Program-made: the position numbers and the translations under genes | DNA from: Treponema sp. OMZ 790 | GTDB taxonomy: Bacteria > Spirochaetota > Spirochaetia > Treponematales > Treponemataceae | NCBI RefSeq assembly: GCF_024181285.1 | Contig: NZ_CP051201.1 | Span: forward strand, 2,418,001 to 2,482,000 | Direction: 5' to 3' | DNA: 64,000 nucleotides | The notes under the pieces: generated by a model | Told to the model about the DNA's origin: nothing | Database searches by the model: none | The model's input: only the letters and a program-made list of their open reading frames with translations | Shown: in pieces, positions 8,734-17,276 of the stretch | Layout of the letters: each line of letters starts with the position of its first letter | Position numbering within the stretch: the stretch's first letter is position 1

Positions 8734-10242
8734 TTAGAAGTTTACTGTATTGTCGGCAATTTCTTTGAGACGCTTATCATGTGAGGTAAAAATAACCGTT
8801 TTGGTTTTTAAAATTTTTATAAGTTCTTCTAGTGATTCGCTGTCCAAATTATTTGTAGGCTCATCTAAAATTAAAATACCTTTTGAGTTTAACAAGCTCC
8901 GTACAATATCCGTTTTTTTTATTTCTCCGCCTGAAAAATTAGTGTCATCTTTTTCGGCAAAAGTCCTTTCCGCAGGTTTTTCAAGTGAAAATGTTTTAAG
9001 CATTTTATTTATTTCGTTTTCAGGGATTTCATTACCCAATGTGATGTTTTCTTTTATACCTGTATTAAATAAAAGTGAGGTCTGCGGAACATAACCCAGG
9101 GCTTCTTTTACCGGATTTGAAAATATGATTTCTCCTGCCTGAGGTTTAAGTTCACCTGCAAGGATTTTTAAGAAAATACTTTTACCTGTTCCGTTTACTC
9201 CCTCAATTAAAAGTTTATTATCTTTTTTTATTTTAATATCAGGGAATGAAAATTTTCTGCCGTTGATTGTGTAAACAAGATTTTTAGTTTCAAGATTTTC
9301 ATAACCTGTTTTAGGCATATTTGAATTATCAAAATTTAAAAAGAAATTTACACGCCCCTTTATAATCTTCATAAACGGAATTATCTGTACCCATTCAATA
9401 AGTAATTCTATTATTTGTCCGATAGGGTAAATTAAAAAAAGTGAAGCAGCCAGATTTTCAATGGTGACGGATTTAAACAAAAAAGAAAAACTTATAACAA
9501 TTAACACTTGTATTGAATATTTACAAAGTCCTAAAATTGCTTTTGAAAGCGAGAGATTTATAATATTTTTTTCGGCATGTTTATTTATATAAGAGCTGTA
9601 ATTCTTATTATATAATTCTAAAATATTTTCTTTAAGTGAAAATAAAATAAGGGGAATTTTATTGTTTACAATATTTTCTTCAAATGCAATACGGTCATTA
9701 TTGTAAGCTGCAGAATGGGAGTAGTAAATTCCTTCCAAATGTGAATATAATTTATTAAATAAAATAGGGATTGCCGATACGCAAAACACTGTGAGTAAAA
9801 AAATTATATTGGTGCTTTGAATAAAAAGTATGGCAATTAATACGGTTACGACAATCGGTGTAACAATGAGAGTACGCAGTTTTAGCCTATATTCGATTAA
9901 ATCCGATTCAAAAAGCTGTAAAATGCTTCCGCTTCCCGAATTATGTACCTGGCTTATGTCTTTTTGCAAAATCGATTTTAAATTAACACCATCGTGTAAA
10001 ACGGACTTTTTTAAAAACACCTTTGCACTTAAAAAAGCTGCAAATGGGGAAATAAGAGAAAGCAATAAAATTATAAGCAGGGCTTGTAAAATAATGCCGT
10101 CGGCAGAAGTTTTATTATAAATATGAGATACGATAATTCCAACCTGTGCCGAAAAATAAACAGGTAAAAAAAGTGAAATAATTTGTGAGGCGCTTTCCAA
10201 TAAAAAACTAGACCAAAATATTTTTACCGTTTTTAAATTCAT
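8734..10242 (-). CDS. ABC transporter, fused permease/ATPase (half-exporter)
   Basis: 502 residues: an N-terminal membrane domain with about six helices (to about residue 300), then an ATP-binding domain with Walker A GVNGTGKSIF, Q-loop GYVPQTSLLF, a signature reading FSGGE and Walker B ILILDEPTNNLD. It presumably pairs with the 517-residue gene upstream, whose stop it overlaps by 4 bases, to form a heterodimeric exporter. The DNA is very AT-rich. The signature FSGGE, slightly off LSGGQ, and the short chain suggest a divergent member. Substrate unknown. Confidence 0.88.
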   Translation of the reverse strand: MNLKTVKIFWSSFLLESASQIISLFLPVYFSAQVGIIVSHIYNKTSADGIILQALLIILLLSLISPFAAFLSAKVFLKKSVLHDGVNLKSILQKDISQVHNSGSGSILQLFESDLIEYRLKLRTLIVTPIVVTVLIAILFIQSTNIIFLLTVFCVSAIPILFNKLYSHLEGIYYSHSAAYNNDRIAFEENIVNNKIPLILFSLKENILELYNKNYSSYINKHAEKNIINLSLSKAILGLCKYSIQVLIVISFSFLFKSVTIENLAASLFLIYPIGQIIELLIEWVQIIPFMKIIKGRVNFFLNFDNSNMPKTGYENLETKNLVYTINGRKFSFPDIKIKKDNKLLIEGVNGTGKSIFLKILAGELKPQAGEIIFSNPVKEALGYVPQTSLLFNTGIKENITLGNEIPENEINKMLKTFSLEKPAERTFAEKDDTNFSGGEIKKTDIVRSLLNSKGILILDEPTNNLDSESLEELIKILKTKTVIFTSHDKRLKEIADNTVNF

Positions 10243-11792
10243 TTATTTTCTCCTATATTTAATATTTTTGAAAAACAGAATTCAATATCTTTATCGTGTG
10301 AAATAACCATAAGGGTATTTTTATATTCCGTTAAATCTTTTTTTAATGCCGAAATTCCTTGCGCGTCCAAATCATTTGTAGGCTCATCCAGTATAACCAT
10401 CTTGTTTAACATAAATGCCAAAGGAAGTAAAAGCTTTTTCTTTTCACCGCCTGAAAGGTCTTTAATTTTTGTGTGCTTATGTTTTTCAAATTCAAAATCG
10501 TAGACTTTAAATTTTTCTTTAAGAGCCTTAATATCGATATTATTTTTTTCGGCAACAGTATTTATAAAGTCTTCAGCCGTTAAAGAGAGTACAGGAAAGT
10601 CTTGAGGAAGGTAAATGCAGTTTTTTATAAAACAATTTTCGGAGACCTCTGCGCTGTTTTTAATTCCGGATTCTGTTTCAATTTCTATTATGCCTTCATA
10701 TTCGATTCCGCAAAAAAGACATTTTATTAAAGATGTTTTACCGATTCCGTTTTCACCCTTGATTAAAACCTTATCATTTTTATTTATACAAAAAGAAACA
10801 GGTTTAAGTTTTTCTTTTAAATAAGAAGGAAGAACATCTTTATATTCTATTTTTGTAAATTCTGCATTTGATGATTTTATGTCTGTGTTTTTATTTACAA
10901 GATTTTGAAAACGTTTTAAGCTTACGGTAAAACTATTTTTTGCTCCTATGATTGAAAACATCATTACTGTCCGTGAAAAAAAGACGGGTAAAATTGCGGC
11001 CGTGCTTATTGCTTCTTGTACCGTTATGATTTCTTTTGTTTTAAAATATGCAATTAAAAGATAGCTTAAAAGCGTAATAATTACTTCCGAAAAGCTGTGT
11101 AAAAAATCTTCAAGTTTTGCAAAGAGTTCAGCCTTGTTTCCGAGTTTACAAAATTCGTCCGTTATTTTATAAAAGCGTTTAAAAAACCAAGAATGTACCC
11201 GGTATAAATTTATCATTGCATTAAGATTAAAGGCTTCGATAAAATAATTGCTTAATCTTTTTTCAACCTCTCTCGTATCCCAATAAGTTTGCATAAAATA
11301 TTTACGCAGTACTAAATCAGGAACGATACATAAAAAAGAAATTACCAAAATACAAAAAGCCAAATAAAGATTGGAACTAAAAAGAAAAAATAAAACGGCC
11401 CCATATAATATAAGATTGGAAATAAAAATCGGCTTTTCTGTTCCGTAAAACGAAGCAATTATTCTGCTGTCTTTGTTTAAAACGGAATTTACATTTTCGT
11501 AAGTATTTTTATTGTTTAAAAATAAGCATGAATCAAGCACCTCATTGCGTAAGTCTTGCATTTTTTCTAAGGTTACCAGCATACGCAGTTTGCGTGCATA
11601 AAAGCTGCAAAGGAAGAAAAAAAACGCTGCAGCTAAAAACAAATAAATATAAGGAAGCGGTTTATGCAGCGAGGTAAGCAAAGCTGCAATTATTCTTAGT
11701 AAGGCATATTCTAAAATAACAGCAAGAGAGGTAAATATAAAATTAGCCGGAGAATGAAGTGCAGGGCTTTTCATTTTTGTAGAGTTATACAT
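10239..11792 (-). CDS. ABC transporter, fused permease/ATPase (half-exporter partner)
   Basis: 517 residues with an N-terminal membrane domain and a C-terminal ATPase: Walker A KGENGIGKTS, Q-loop region IYLPQDFPVL, signature LSGGEKKK, Walker B MVILDEPTNDLD, and a switch His in VISHDKD. It is coupled by a 4-base overlap to the second half-exporter and lies 3 bases from the MFS gene, so all three form one operon. Translation could begin at the ATG at 11792 or at Met7. Two unequal half-exporters plus an MFS protein resembles siderophore transport clusters such as the yersiniabactin type, but no synthesis gene is here. Confidence 0.88.
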   Translation of the reverse strand: MYNSTKMKSPALHSPANFIFTSLAVILEYALLRIIAALLTSLHKPLPYIYLFLAAAFFFFLCSFYARKLRMLVTLEKMQDLRNEVLDSCLFLNNKNTYENVNSVLNKDSRIIASFYGTEKPIFISNLILYGAVLFFLFSSNLYLAFCILVISFLCIVPDLVLRKYFMQTYWDTREVEKRLSNYFIEAFNLNAMINLYRVHSWFFKRFYKITDEFCKLGNKAELFAKLEDFLHSFSEVIITLLSYLLIAYFKTKEIITVQEAISTAAILPVFFSRTVMMFSIIGAKNSFTVSLKRFQNLVNKNTDIKSSNAEFTKIEYKDVLPSYLKEKLKPVSFCINKNDKVLIKGENGIGKTSLIKCLFCGIEYEGIIEIETESGIKNSAEVSENCFIKNCIYLPQDFPVLSLTAEDFINTVAEKNNIDIKALKEKFKVYDFEFEKHKHTKIKDLSGGEKKKLLLPLAFMLNKMVILDEPTNDLDAQGISALKKDLTEYKNTLMVISHDKDIEFCFSKILNIGENK

Positions 11793-11795
11793 AAA

Positions 11796-12914
11796 TTAAT
11801 GCTTTGTCAACCCCATAGCCGATCTTCCCAAAAATAAAAATAGAACCAAAGCTGAAATGCTGTAAATGGAATTCCCCGTAAAAAGCATTTTCCAGCCCGT
11901 ATTAAAAGGTATTAAAAAGACCGGTGCTATCCCGACTCCTATATATGAAATTAAACCTACAATCGAAAAGCCGATACTTCTCTCTTCTTCATTTTCAAAA
12001 CTACCGATAGCGACATAAAACATCTTGAAGAGACTGCCGTAACCTAAACCGTATATAAAAGCAAAAAAATATAGCAAAAAGGTTCCGCCTAAAAGCACAA
12101 GAGAAATTTGACCTGCTATAATAAAAAACAATGCAAAAAGCACCATATTAAACTTGTAGTTTATTTGTTTAAAAAACTGAACCAAAATATATCCTGACCA
12201 AAAAAAGAGATAGTATATTCCGATTGATAAATTTACCGATTTAAAATATATAGGCAAATAAGATATTATTGAGCCGTATGATATTGATGAAAATAATAGA
12301 ACAATAAACGAAATTTGAAATATTTTATTCGACAAAACCTTTTTCAAATTATAAAGCATTTTAGAAGCCGAATCTTCACCGCCGTTTACTTTTTGCCGAT
12401 TTAAGGATAACGAAATTATTGTCATTATAGCGGCAAATACGGACCAAGATACAAAAAGAAAATAAGGATTAGTATTATAAACATTTTCACCTATGATGGG
12501 TGAAAACACGGAAGCTACGGCGACGATAGCATTATATATGCCCAAATTAGAAGTACGCTTATTTTCATTTTCGCTGAGCAATACTAAAATTGCGGGAGGA
12601 ACTAAACCGATAGATATGCCGAATAAAACTGTTCCGATAAACATCCAAGTCATGCTGCCGCTTTCAATTACCAAAATAAGACAGCCTGCAGTGAACAGTA
12701 TACCTCCCAATATAATTTCAGTCCTCGCCTTTAAAAAATTCCCGATTGAAAAAACACGCGTAAACAGGAGAGAGCTTATAAATGTCATCATAATAATATT
12801 TATATCCCCTGTTTTTTTGTTGATATTAAATACTATTAAAGATAACAAAGCCGTCAACATCGAAAAAATAAAATTTATAAAAAACGAAACAGTGAATAAT
12901 TTTTTCTCGTTCAT
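11796..12914 (-). CDS. MFS family transporter
   Basis: About 372 residues from the preferred ATG at 12914, with about 12 hydrophobic segments: a Major Facilitator membrane protein. The open frame extends upstream to 12968, but those extra 18 residues (MIDRTAYIYYTQIR...) are not hydrophobic-leader like. An AAGGA site lies about 9 bases before 12914, which favours MNEKKLFTVSFFINFIFS as the start. The motif GTVLFGISIGLVPPAILVLL fits helices 4-5. First gene of the operon with the two ABC half-exporters, so it probably handles the same compound. Confidence 0.82.
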   Translation of the reverse strand: MNEKKLFTVSFFINFIFSMLTALLSLIVFNINKKTGDINIIMMTFISSLLFTRVFSIGNFLKARTEIILGGILFTAGCLILVIESGSMTWMFIGTVLFGISIGLVPPAILVLLSENENKRTSNLGIYNAIVAVASVFSPIIGENVYNTNPYFLFVSWSVFAAIMTIISLSLNRQKVNGGEDSASKMLYNLKKVLSNKIFQISFIVLLFSSISYGSIISYLPIYFKSVNLSIGIYYLFFWSGYILVQFFKQINYKFNMVLFALFFIIAGQISLVLLGGTFLLYFFAFIYGLGYGSLFKMFYVAIGSFENEEERSIGFSIVGLISYIGVGIAPVFLIPFNTGWKMLFTGNSIYSISALVLFLFLGRSAMGLTKH

Positions 12915-12990
12915 AAAAAAGATCATCCTTATTTGAGTATAGTAAATATAAGCCGTTCTGTCAATCAATTTATATCAGGGGGGAAGAGTA

Positions 12991-13323
12991 CTTAAGTTCA
13001 TTGATTTTGAAGGAGATTTTAGAATTTGCTTATATCGGAACATCAGGATAGACGGCACCAATCCTGTCACCAATGGCACCAATCCTGTCACCAATGGCAC
13101 CAATCCTGTCACCAATGGCACCAATCATGAACCTAACGAAATTTTATACGAAAAAGTATTAGATTCGTTAAAAACAAACCCAAAAATTACTCAACAAGAA
13201 ATAAGTAAACTGGTCAATACCTCGCTTCGTACCGTTAAGCGTATTTTAGCCCGTTTGCAAGAAGAAAATATTGTAAAACGAGAAGGGTCATCAAGATCGG
13301 GCTCTTGGCTTGTGATTGAATAA
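12991..13323 (+). pseudogene. Remnant of an AlbA/RecG-like regulator (C-terminal HTH only)
   Basis: An open frame without a start codon ends at the TAA at 13321. It reads FIDFEGDFRICLYRN, then three copies of a 7-residue unit, then a helix-turn-helix (ITQQEISKLVNTSLRTVKRI and LQEENIVKREGSSRSGSW). This is the same order as the end of the intact gene at 27464-28840: a beta strand, a tandem-repeat linker, then a winged HTH. The N-terminal AlbA_2 and ATPase-like domains are missing, so this is a 5'-truncated copy. It lies between divergent genes with no evident promoter or ribosome site. Confidence 0.65.
13054..13116 (+). repeat. Three 21-bp tandem repeats
   Basis: The unit GGCACCAATCCTGTCACCAAT occurs three times without a mismatch (13054, 13075, 13096), followed by a partial fourth. 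In frame it encodes GTNPVTN, forming the linker before the HTH of the truncated regulator. Perfect identity indicates recent slippage or expansion. Confidence 0.9.
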
Positions 13324-13377
13324 ACGAGATAAATAGTTTCAGACACCTATTTTTAAAAATTTACATGCGGTTTAAAA

Positions 13378-14169
13378 ATGCTTGACATAATTTTTATCAC
13401 CGCTTATAATCTTTTTATAAATTTAACTACAGCAATTTTTATCTGTAAACTTATGAATGAAATTATAAAGAATTTAAAAAAACATTCACCCCGGTCAGTT
13501 TTGGAATTTGGATTCGGAAGCGGATATTTAACGAGGCTTATCCGAAAAGCCTATCCAAATACTTTTAATACTTTTTTTACAGGTATAGATAAAAATCCGA
13601 ATTTTATTAAAGATAACATCATCACTTTGTTTGACGAATATTTTTGTGAAGATATTTTATCCTTAAATATTAAACATAAATTCGATTTGATTGTTCTAGG
13701 CAATCCTAGAATTCCATTTTGGTGGATTTATAATTGTTATACTATCAAATCTTATACGGAAATTATAAAAAGATTAGTATCATTACTGGAAGAAAATGGC
13801 AGTTTGTTTTTTATAGTTAAAACCTATAAAAACTGCACTCAAAAATCAGAAATACTTTTTAAAGAATATCAAGATTTTTTGTTAATCGATGCTTCCGAAA
13901 AAGAATATCCGCCAAATTTAAATGAATTCATAAACACCGATATTATTAACTTAACAAAAAAACTGTTGATCGAATTGGGAATTATTGATGTAGATGTAAT
14001 TTCAATTAAAGATACCGAAAAATGTATTTACCCTGAAGAACCGTGTAAAAATGCTAAAATAAAAATAACACGCGAAAATTTAAAAAAAGCAGCTAATTTG
14101 GATTGTCAAATTAGTCGATTCGGTTTATCCTATGGGTATTACGATATTTTAACTGCCAAAAATTCATAA
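13378..14169 (+). CDS. SAM-dependent methyltransferase-like protein
   Basis: 263 residues. VLEFGFGSGY at 41-50 is a glycine-rich SAM-binding motif I, and LIVLGNPRIPFWW with N109-P110 is like the (N/D)PP(F/Y) motif IV of N-methyltransferases, though the second Pro is replaced. The C-terminal part carries several cysteines. The substrate cannot be read. No convincing ribosome site precedes 13378; Met26 (MNEIIKNL) is an alternative start that removes an odd hydrophobic leader. Very AT-rich. It precedes parA by 51 bases, but parA has its own promoter. Confidence 0.6.
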   Translation: MLDIIFITAYNLFINLTTAIFICKLMNEIIKNLKKHSPRSVLEFGFGSGYLTRLIRKAYPNTFNTFFTGIDKNPNFIKDNIITLFDEYFCEDILSLNIKHKFDLIVLGNPRIPFWWIYNCYTIKSYTEIIKRLVSLLEENGSLFFIVKTYKNCTQKSEILFKEYQDFLLIDASEKEYPPNLNEFINTDIINLTKKLLIELGIIDVDVISIKDTEKCIYPEEPCKNAKIKITRENLKKAANLDCQISRFGLSYGYYDILTAKNS

Positions 14170-14183
14170 AGCTTAAAAACCCC

Positions 14184-14212
14184 TTACATAAATATTAAAA
14201 ATCATGTATAAT
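14184..14212 (+). promoter_or_regulatory. Consensus sigma-70-type promoter of parA
   Basis: TTACAT (14184-14189), a 17-base spacer, then TATAAT (14207-14212). The parA ATG lies at 14221, only 8 bases after the -10, so transcription would begin at or within 1-2 bases of the start codon. No Shine-Dalgarno sequence is present. See the leaderless finding. Confidence 0.7.
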
Positions 14213-14220
14213 AAATTATT

Positions 14221-14976
14221 ATGGGAAAAACATTTGTTTTTGTAAACCAAAAAGGCGGGGTCGGGAAGACGACTTCCGTTATTAATTTGGGTGCTTACAT
14301 CGCACTGACAGGCAAAAAAACTCTTTTAATAGACTTTGATCCTCAGGGGAATATGTCTTCAGGTGTCGGTATTCAAAAAAAGCGGCCGACCGTTTATGAT
14401 GCCCTTGCCCAAAAGACCTCAATAAAAAACACCATCTACCCTACTACTGTAAAAAACTTGTCGGCAATCCCGGCTTCAATAGACCTTTCGGGAGCAACGG
14501 TAGAGCTTGTAGAAGAAGCAGACAGAGAATTCTATCTTAAAAACATTATCGAAAGCGTAAAAAGCGAATACGATTATATCCTAATCGACTGTCCTCCGTC
14601 TTTGGGCATTTTAACCCTAAACGGACTTACGGCAGCCGACCAAGTGTATATACCGCTCCAATGCGAATACTTTGCCCTTGAAGGATTAACCCTCCTTTTA
14701 CAAACCGTTCAAAGGGTACAGCAAAACCTTAATCCTTCCCTTGAAATAGGCGGAATATTTTTTACAATGTTCGATTCAAGAACGAATCTTGCCCAAGAAG
14801 TTGTACAACAGGTATCTTCATATTTTAAAGATAAGGTTTTTTCGACCATTGTTCCGCGGAATGTAAGACTATCCGAAGCGCCATCGCATGGGGTGCCTAT
14901 TTGCAATTATGATGCGAAATGCACCGGAGCACGAAGTTACGAAAAACTTGCACATGAGGTACTGAACCGTGGCTAA
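14221..14976 (+). CDS. parA: Chromosome partitioning ATPase ParA (Soj family)
   Basis: 251 residues. The deviant Walker A KGGVGKTTS spans residues 11-19, followed by LIDFDPQGNMSSGVG (A' motif) and YILIDCPPSLGILT. ParA binds DNA nonspecifically as an ATP dimer and drives ParB-parS complexes apart. Its last 8 bases overlap the GTG start of parB, so the pair is coupled. No ParB-like parS palindrome was noticed next to the operon. Confidence 0.95.
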   Translation: MGKTFVFVNQKGGVGKTTSVINLGAYIALTGKKTLLIDFDPQGNMSSGVGIQKKRPTVYDALAQKTSIKNTIYPTTVKNLSAIPASIDLSGATVELVEEADREFYLKNIIESVKSEYDYILIDCPPSLGILTLNGLTAADQVYIPLQCEYFALEGLTLLLQTVQRVQQNLNPSLEIGGIFFTMFDSRTNLAQEVVQQVSSYFKDKVFSTIVPRNVRLSEAPSHGVPICNYDAKCTGARSYEKLAHEVLNRG

Positions 14977-15865
14977 AAAATCGGCATTAGGACGGGGGCT
15001 CGATGCCCTCTTGGAAGAGCAACCTTCAAATCATTCGGTACAGAAAACCCTAAATATTTCCGAAGGCTCGATTATCAATATTGACCCGAAATTACTCCAA
15101 CCCAATCCGTATCAGCCTCGAAAAACTTTTGATGAAGAAAAAATAAACGAACTTGCAGAATCAATAAAAGAACACGGAATAATTCAGCCGATTGTAGCCG
15201 AAAAACATGAGGACAAGGGTTATTTTATAGTAGCAGGCGAAAGGCGCACAAGAGCCGCCGTCACTTTAGGCTTGGAAACCGTTCCTGTAATCCTGCGCAG
15301 CTTTGAAGAAAAAAAGAAGCTGGAAGTAGCTTTAATAGAAAACATTCAGAGAGAGGACCTAAACGCAGTAGATGAAGCCCTTGCCTACCAAGAGATCATG
15401 GAGCTCACCCGCATAAACCAAGAGGAGCTTGCAAAAAGGGTCGGGAAAAGCCGATCGGCAATTACAAACAGTTTAAGAATATTAAAACTGCCCGAGGAAA
15501 TGAAAGACGCTTTGCGGGTAAATAAAATCTCGGCAGGTCATGCACGCTCTCTCTTATCCATAGTAAATCCTGCCGATCAAAAAATTCTTTTTACAAGAAT
15601 TTTAGAATCGGAACTATCGGTGCGCGAAGCCGAATCTATGGCAGCCGATCTTAATTCGGGAATCGGACGCATAACAAAAAAACAAAAAAAAGAACAAACT
15701 TCTCTTTCTTCCGATGATTTTGAGTTAAGAGATATTGAGCAGCAATTTATAAATTCCTTGGGAACAAAGGTACAAATAAAAGGAAACTTAAAAAAAGGTG
15801 TCGTCGAAATATCATACTTTTCAAAAGATGATTTGGATATGTTGTATCAAAAATTAAACTCATAG
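14969..15865 (+). CDS. parB: Chromosome partitioning protein ParB (Spo0J family)
   Basis: 298 residues from a GTG start that overlaps parA. It has the N-terminal LGRGLDALL box (ParA-contacting end), the ParB/Srx CTPase-type domain with LLQPNPYQPRKTF and the ERRTRAA motif, then an HTH around IQREDLNAVDEALAYQEI and LAKRVGKSRSAITNSLRIL, and a C-terminal dimerisation region. Binds parS near the origin and loads as a CTP clamp. A Lys-rich gene follows after 12 bases in the same direction. Confidence 0.95.
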   Translation: MAKKSALGRGLDALLEEQPSNHSVQKTLNISEGSIINIDPKLLQPNPYQPRKTFDEEKINELAESIKEHGIIQPIVAEKHEDKGYFIVAGERRTRAAVTLGLETVPVILRSFEEKKKLEVALIENIQREDLNAVDEALAYQEIMELTRINQEELAKRVGKSRSAITNSLRILKLPEEMKDALRVNKISAGHARSLLSIVNPADQKILFTRILESELSVREAESMAADLNSGIGRITKKQKKEQTSLSSDDFELRDIEQQFINSLGTKVQIKGNLKKGVVEISYFSKDDLDMLYQKLNS

Positions 15866-15877
15866 GGGGAAAATGAT

Positions 15878-16495
15878 ATGGCAAAAAAAGCAAGTGAAAC
15901 AAAAAAAACAGGGACTGCAAAAAAGGTTAAAACACCGGTAAAAGACCCTGTAAAAAAATCGGCTAAAACTAATGCAAAAAAAACGGCAAAGTCTCCGGCT
16001 AAAAAAACTATTTCAACCTACAAACAATCCGCAGCCGAAAAAAAACTTGTAACCGAACTAATGGAGCTTACGAAGCAGATGGATGCTGAAGGCCTCTTGT
16101 TTTTAATAGAACAGGCCCGCGTTCACTTATACAATATGCAGGTAGAAGCTCTTGAAGAAGACTTGCAGGCAATAGAAGAAAAAAGAGCAAAGACCGTCAG
16201 CGTCAAAAAAGCACAGCCTAAAAAAGATTTTAGAATTGAAAGAGCAAGTGACGGTTCCGTTTATCACATAATAAGCGGCGGAAAATGGAAGCTGATCAAT
16301 GCTGATGAACTTTTCAGCATTTTGAAAATCGTAAATGCAAAACTGGATGACAATGAAATAAGGATCAACCTTATCCACTGGTTTTTTAAAGAAAGAGGCG
16401 ATTTTGTTTCCGACCTTGGATTGGCCGACACCCACGATCCCCGCTGGCCGGAACTTATAAAACTTTTAAAAACAAATTTTAAGATAAAGATATAA
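15878..16495 (+). CDS. Treponemal protein with Lys/Ala-rich histone-like tail
   Basis: 205 residues, with a good AGGGGG ribosome site. Residues 1 to about 50 are dominated by Lys, Ala, Thr and Pro with S/T-PAKK-like units (KSPAKKT, KKTAK), like an H1-type DNA-binding tail. A coiled region follows (about 50-110), then a folded C-terminal domain (SVYHIISGGKWKLINADELF ... HWFFKERGDFVSDLGLAD). I do not recognise the C-terminal family. Its place immediately after parAB suggests a nucleoid-associated role, but that is inference. Its stop overlaps the next ATG by one base. Confidence 0.75.
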   Translation: MAKKASETKKTGTAKKVKTPVKDPVKKSAKTNAKKTAKSPAKKTISTYKQSAAEKKLVTELMELTKQMDAEGLLFLIEQARVHLYNMQVEALEEDLQAIEEKRAKTVSVKKAQPKKDFRIERASDGSVYHIISGGKWKLINADELFSILKIVNAKLDDNEIRINLIHWFFKERGDFVSDLGLADTHDPRWPELIKLLKTNFKIKI

Positions 16496-17271
16496 TGAGA
16501 CCTCAATTTAAAGACCTAAAAAAAACTCTTGACAAGCTGGTAATAAAGTACGAAAAACCGGCCTTTATACCTGCCGATCCGATAAGTATTCCTCACCGTT
16601 TTTCTAAAAAAGAAGACATAGAAATTGCAGGTTTTTTTGTTTCTATTTTTGCATGGGGGAACAGAACGGCCATTTTAAAAAGTGCGGATAAATTGATGGC
16701 TTTCTTACAAAATCAACCTCATGCATTCTTAACTCAAAGCACACCTGCTCAGTTAAAAACGATAAGCACCTTTTATCACCGCACCTTAAATGGAGAAGAC
16801 AGCCTTGCCATAGCAAAAGCTATAAGGCGCATTTATTTATCGGGCTCAAATTTTGAAGAATTATTTAAACCTAAAAATCGGGAAGAACCTTTGATAAGAA
16901 GAATGAGCCGATTTAGAAAAGAATTTATAAAAAACATGGAACCGCATAACATAAAACACATAGCCGACATGGAAGGCGGCTCTGCAGCAAAAAGATTAAA
17001 TATGTTTTTACGCTGGATGGTAAGATCTAATGATAGGGGCGTTGACTTCGGTTTATGGAAAAGCATTAAACCGTCTGAGCTCTACCTCCCCTTGGACGTG
17101 CACTGCGCCCGAAGAGGAAGAGCCCTCGGCCTCTTAACTCGAAAACAAAACGACCGCAAGGCAGTCGAAGAAATTACGGAACGCCTCAGAGAATTTTGCC
17201 CTGAAGATCCTGCAAAATACGACTTTGCCCTTTTTGCTCCCGAAGTCGAAAAGGCCTTAGCAGAAAGATAA
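16495..17271 (+). CDS. DUF2400 / TIGR02757 family protein
   Basis: 258 residues. Recognised by ISIPHRFSKKEDIEIAGFF, ILKSADKLMAFL, KRLNMFLRWMVRSNDRGVDF and YLPLDVHCARRGRALGLL, which are typical of the TIGR02757 family found in Bacteroidetes and spirochaetes. The fold resembles helix-hairpin-helix DNA glycosylases, but the activity is not established. Starts on the A of the preceding TAA (1-base overlap), hence coupled to the Lys-rich gene and probably part of the parA operon. Confidence 0.8.
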   Translation: MRPQFKDLKKTLDKLVIKYEKPAFIPADPISIPHRFSKKEDIEIAGFFVSIFAWGNRTAILKSADKLMAFLQNQPHAFLTQSTPAQLKTISTFYHRTLNGEDSLAIAKAIRRIYLSGSNFEELFKPKNREEPLIRRMSRFRKEFIKNMEPHNIKHIADMEGGSAAKRLNMFLRWMVRSNDRGVDFGLWKSIKPSELYLPLDVHCARRGRALGLLTRKQNDRKAVEEITERLREFCPEDPAKYDFALFAPEVEKALAER

Positions 17272-17276
17272 AAATT

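Noticed and set aside
14170..14220. parS site beside parA
   Set aside because: No TGTTTCACGTGAAACA-like palindrome seen here.
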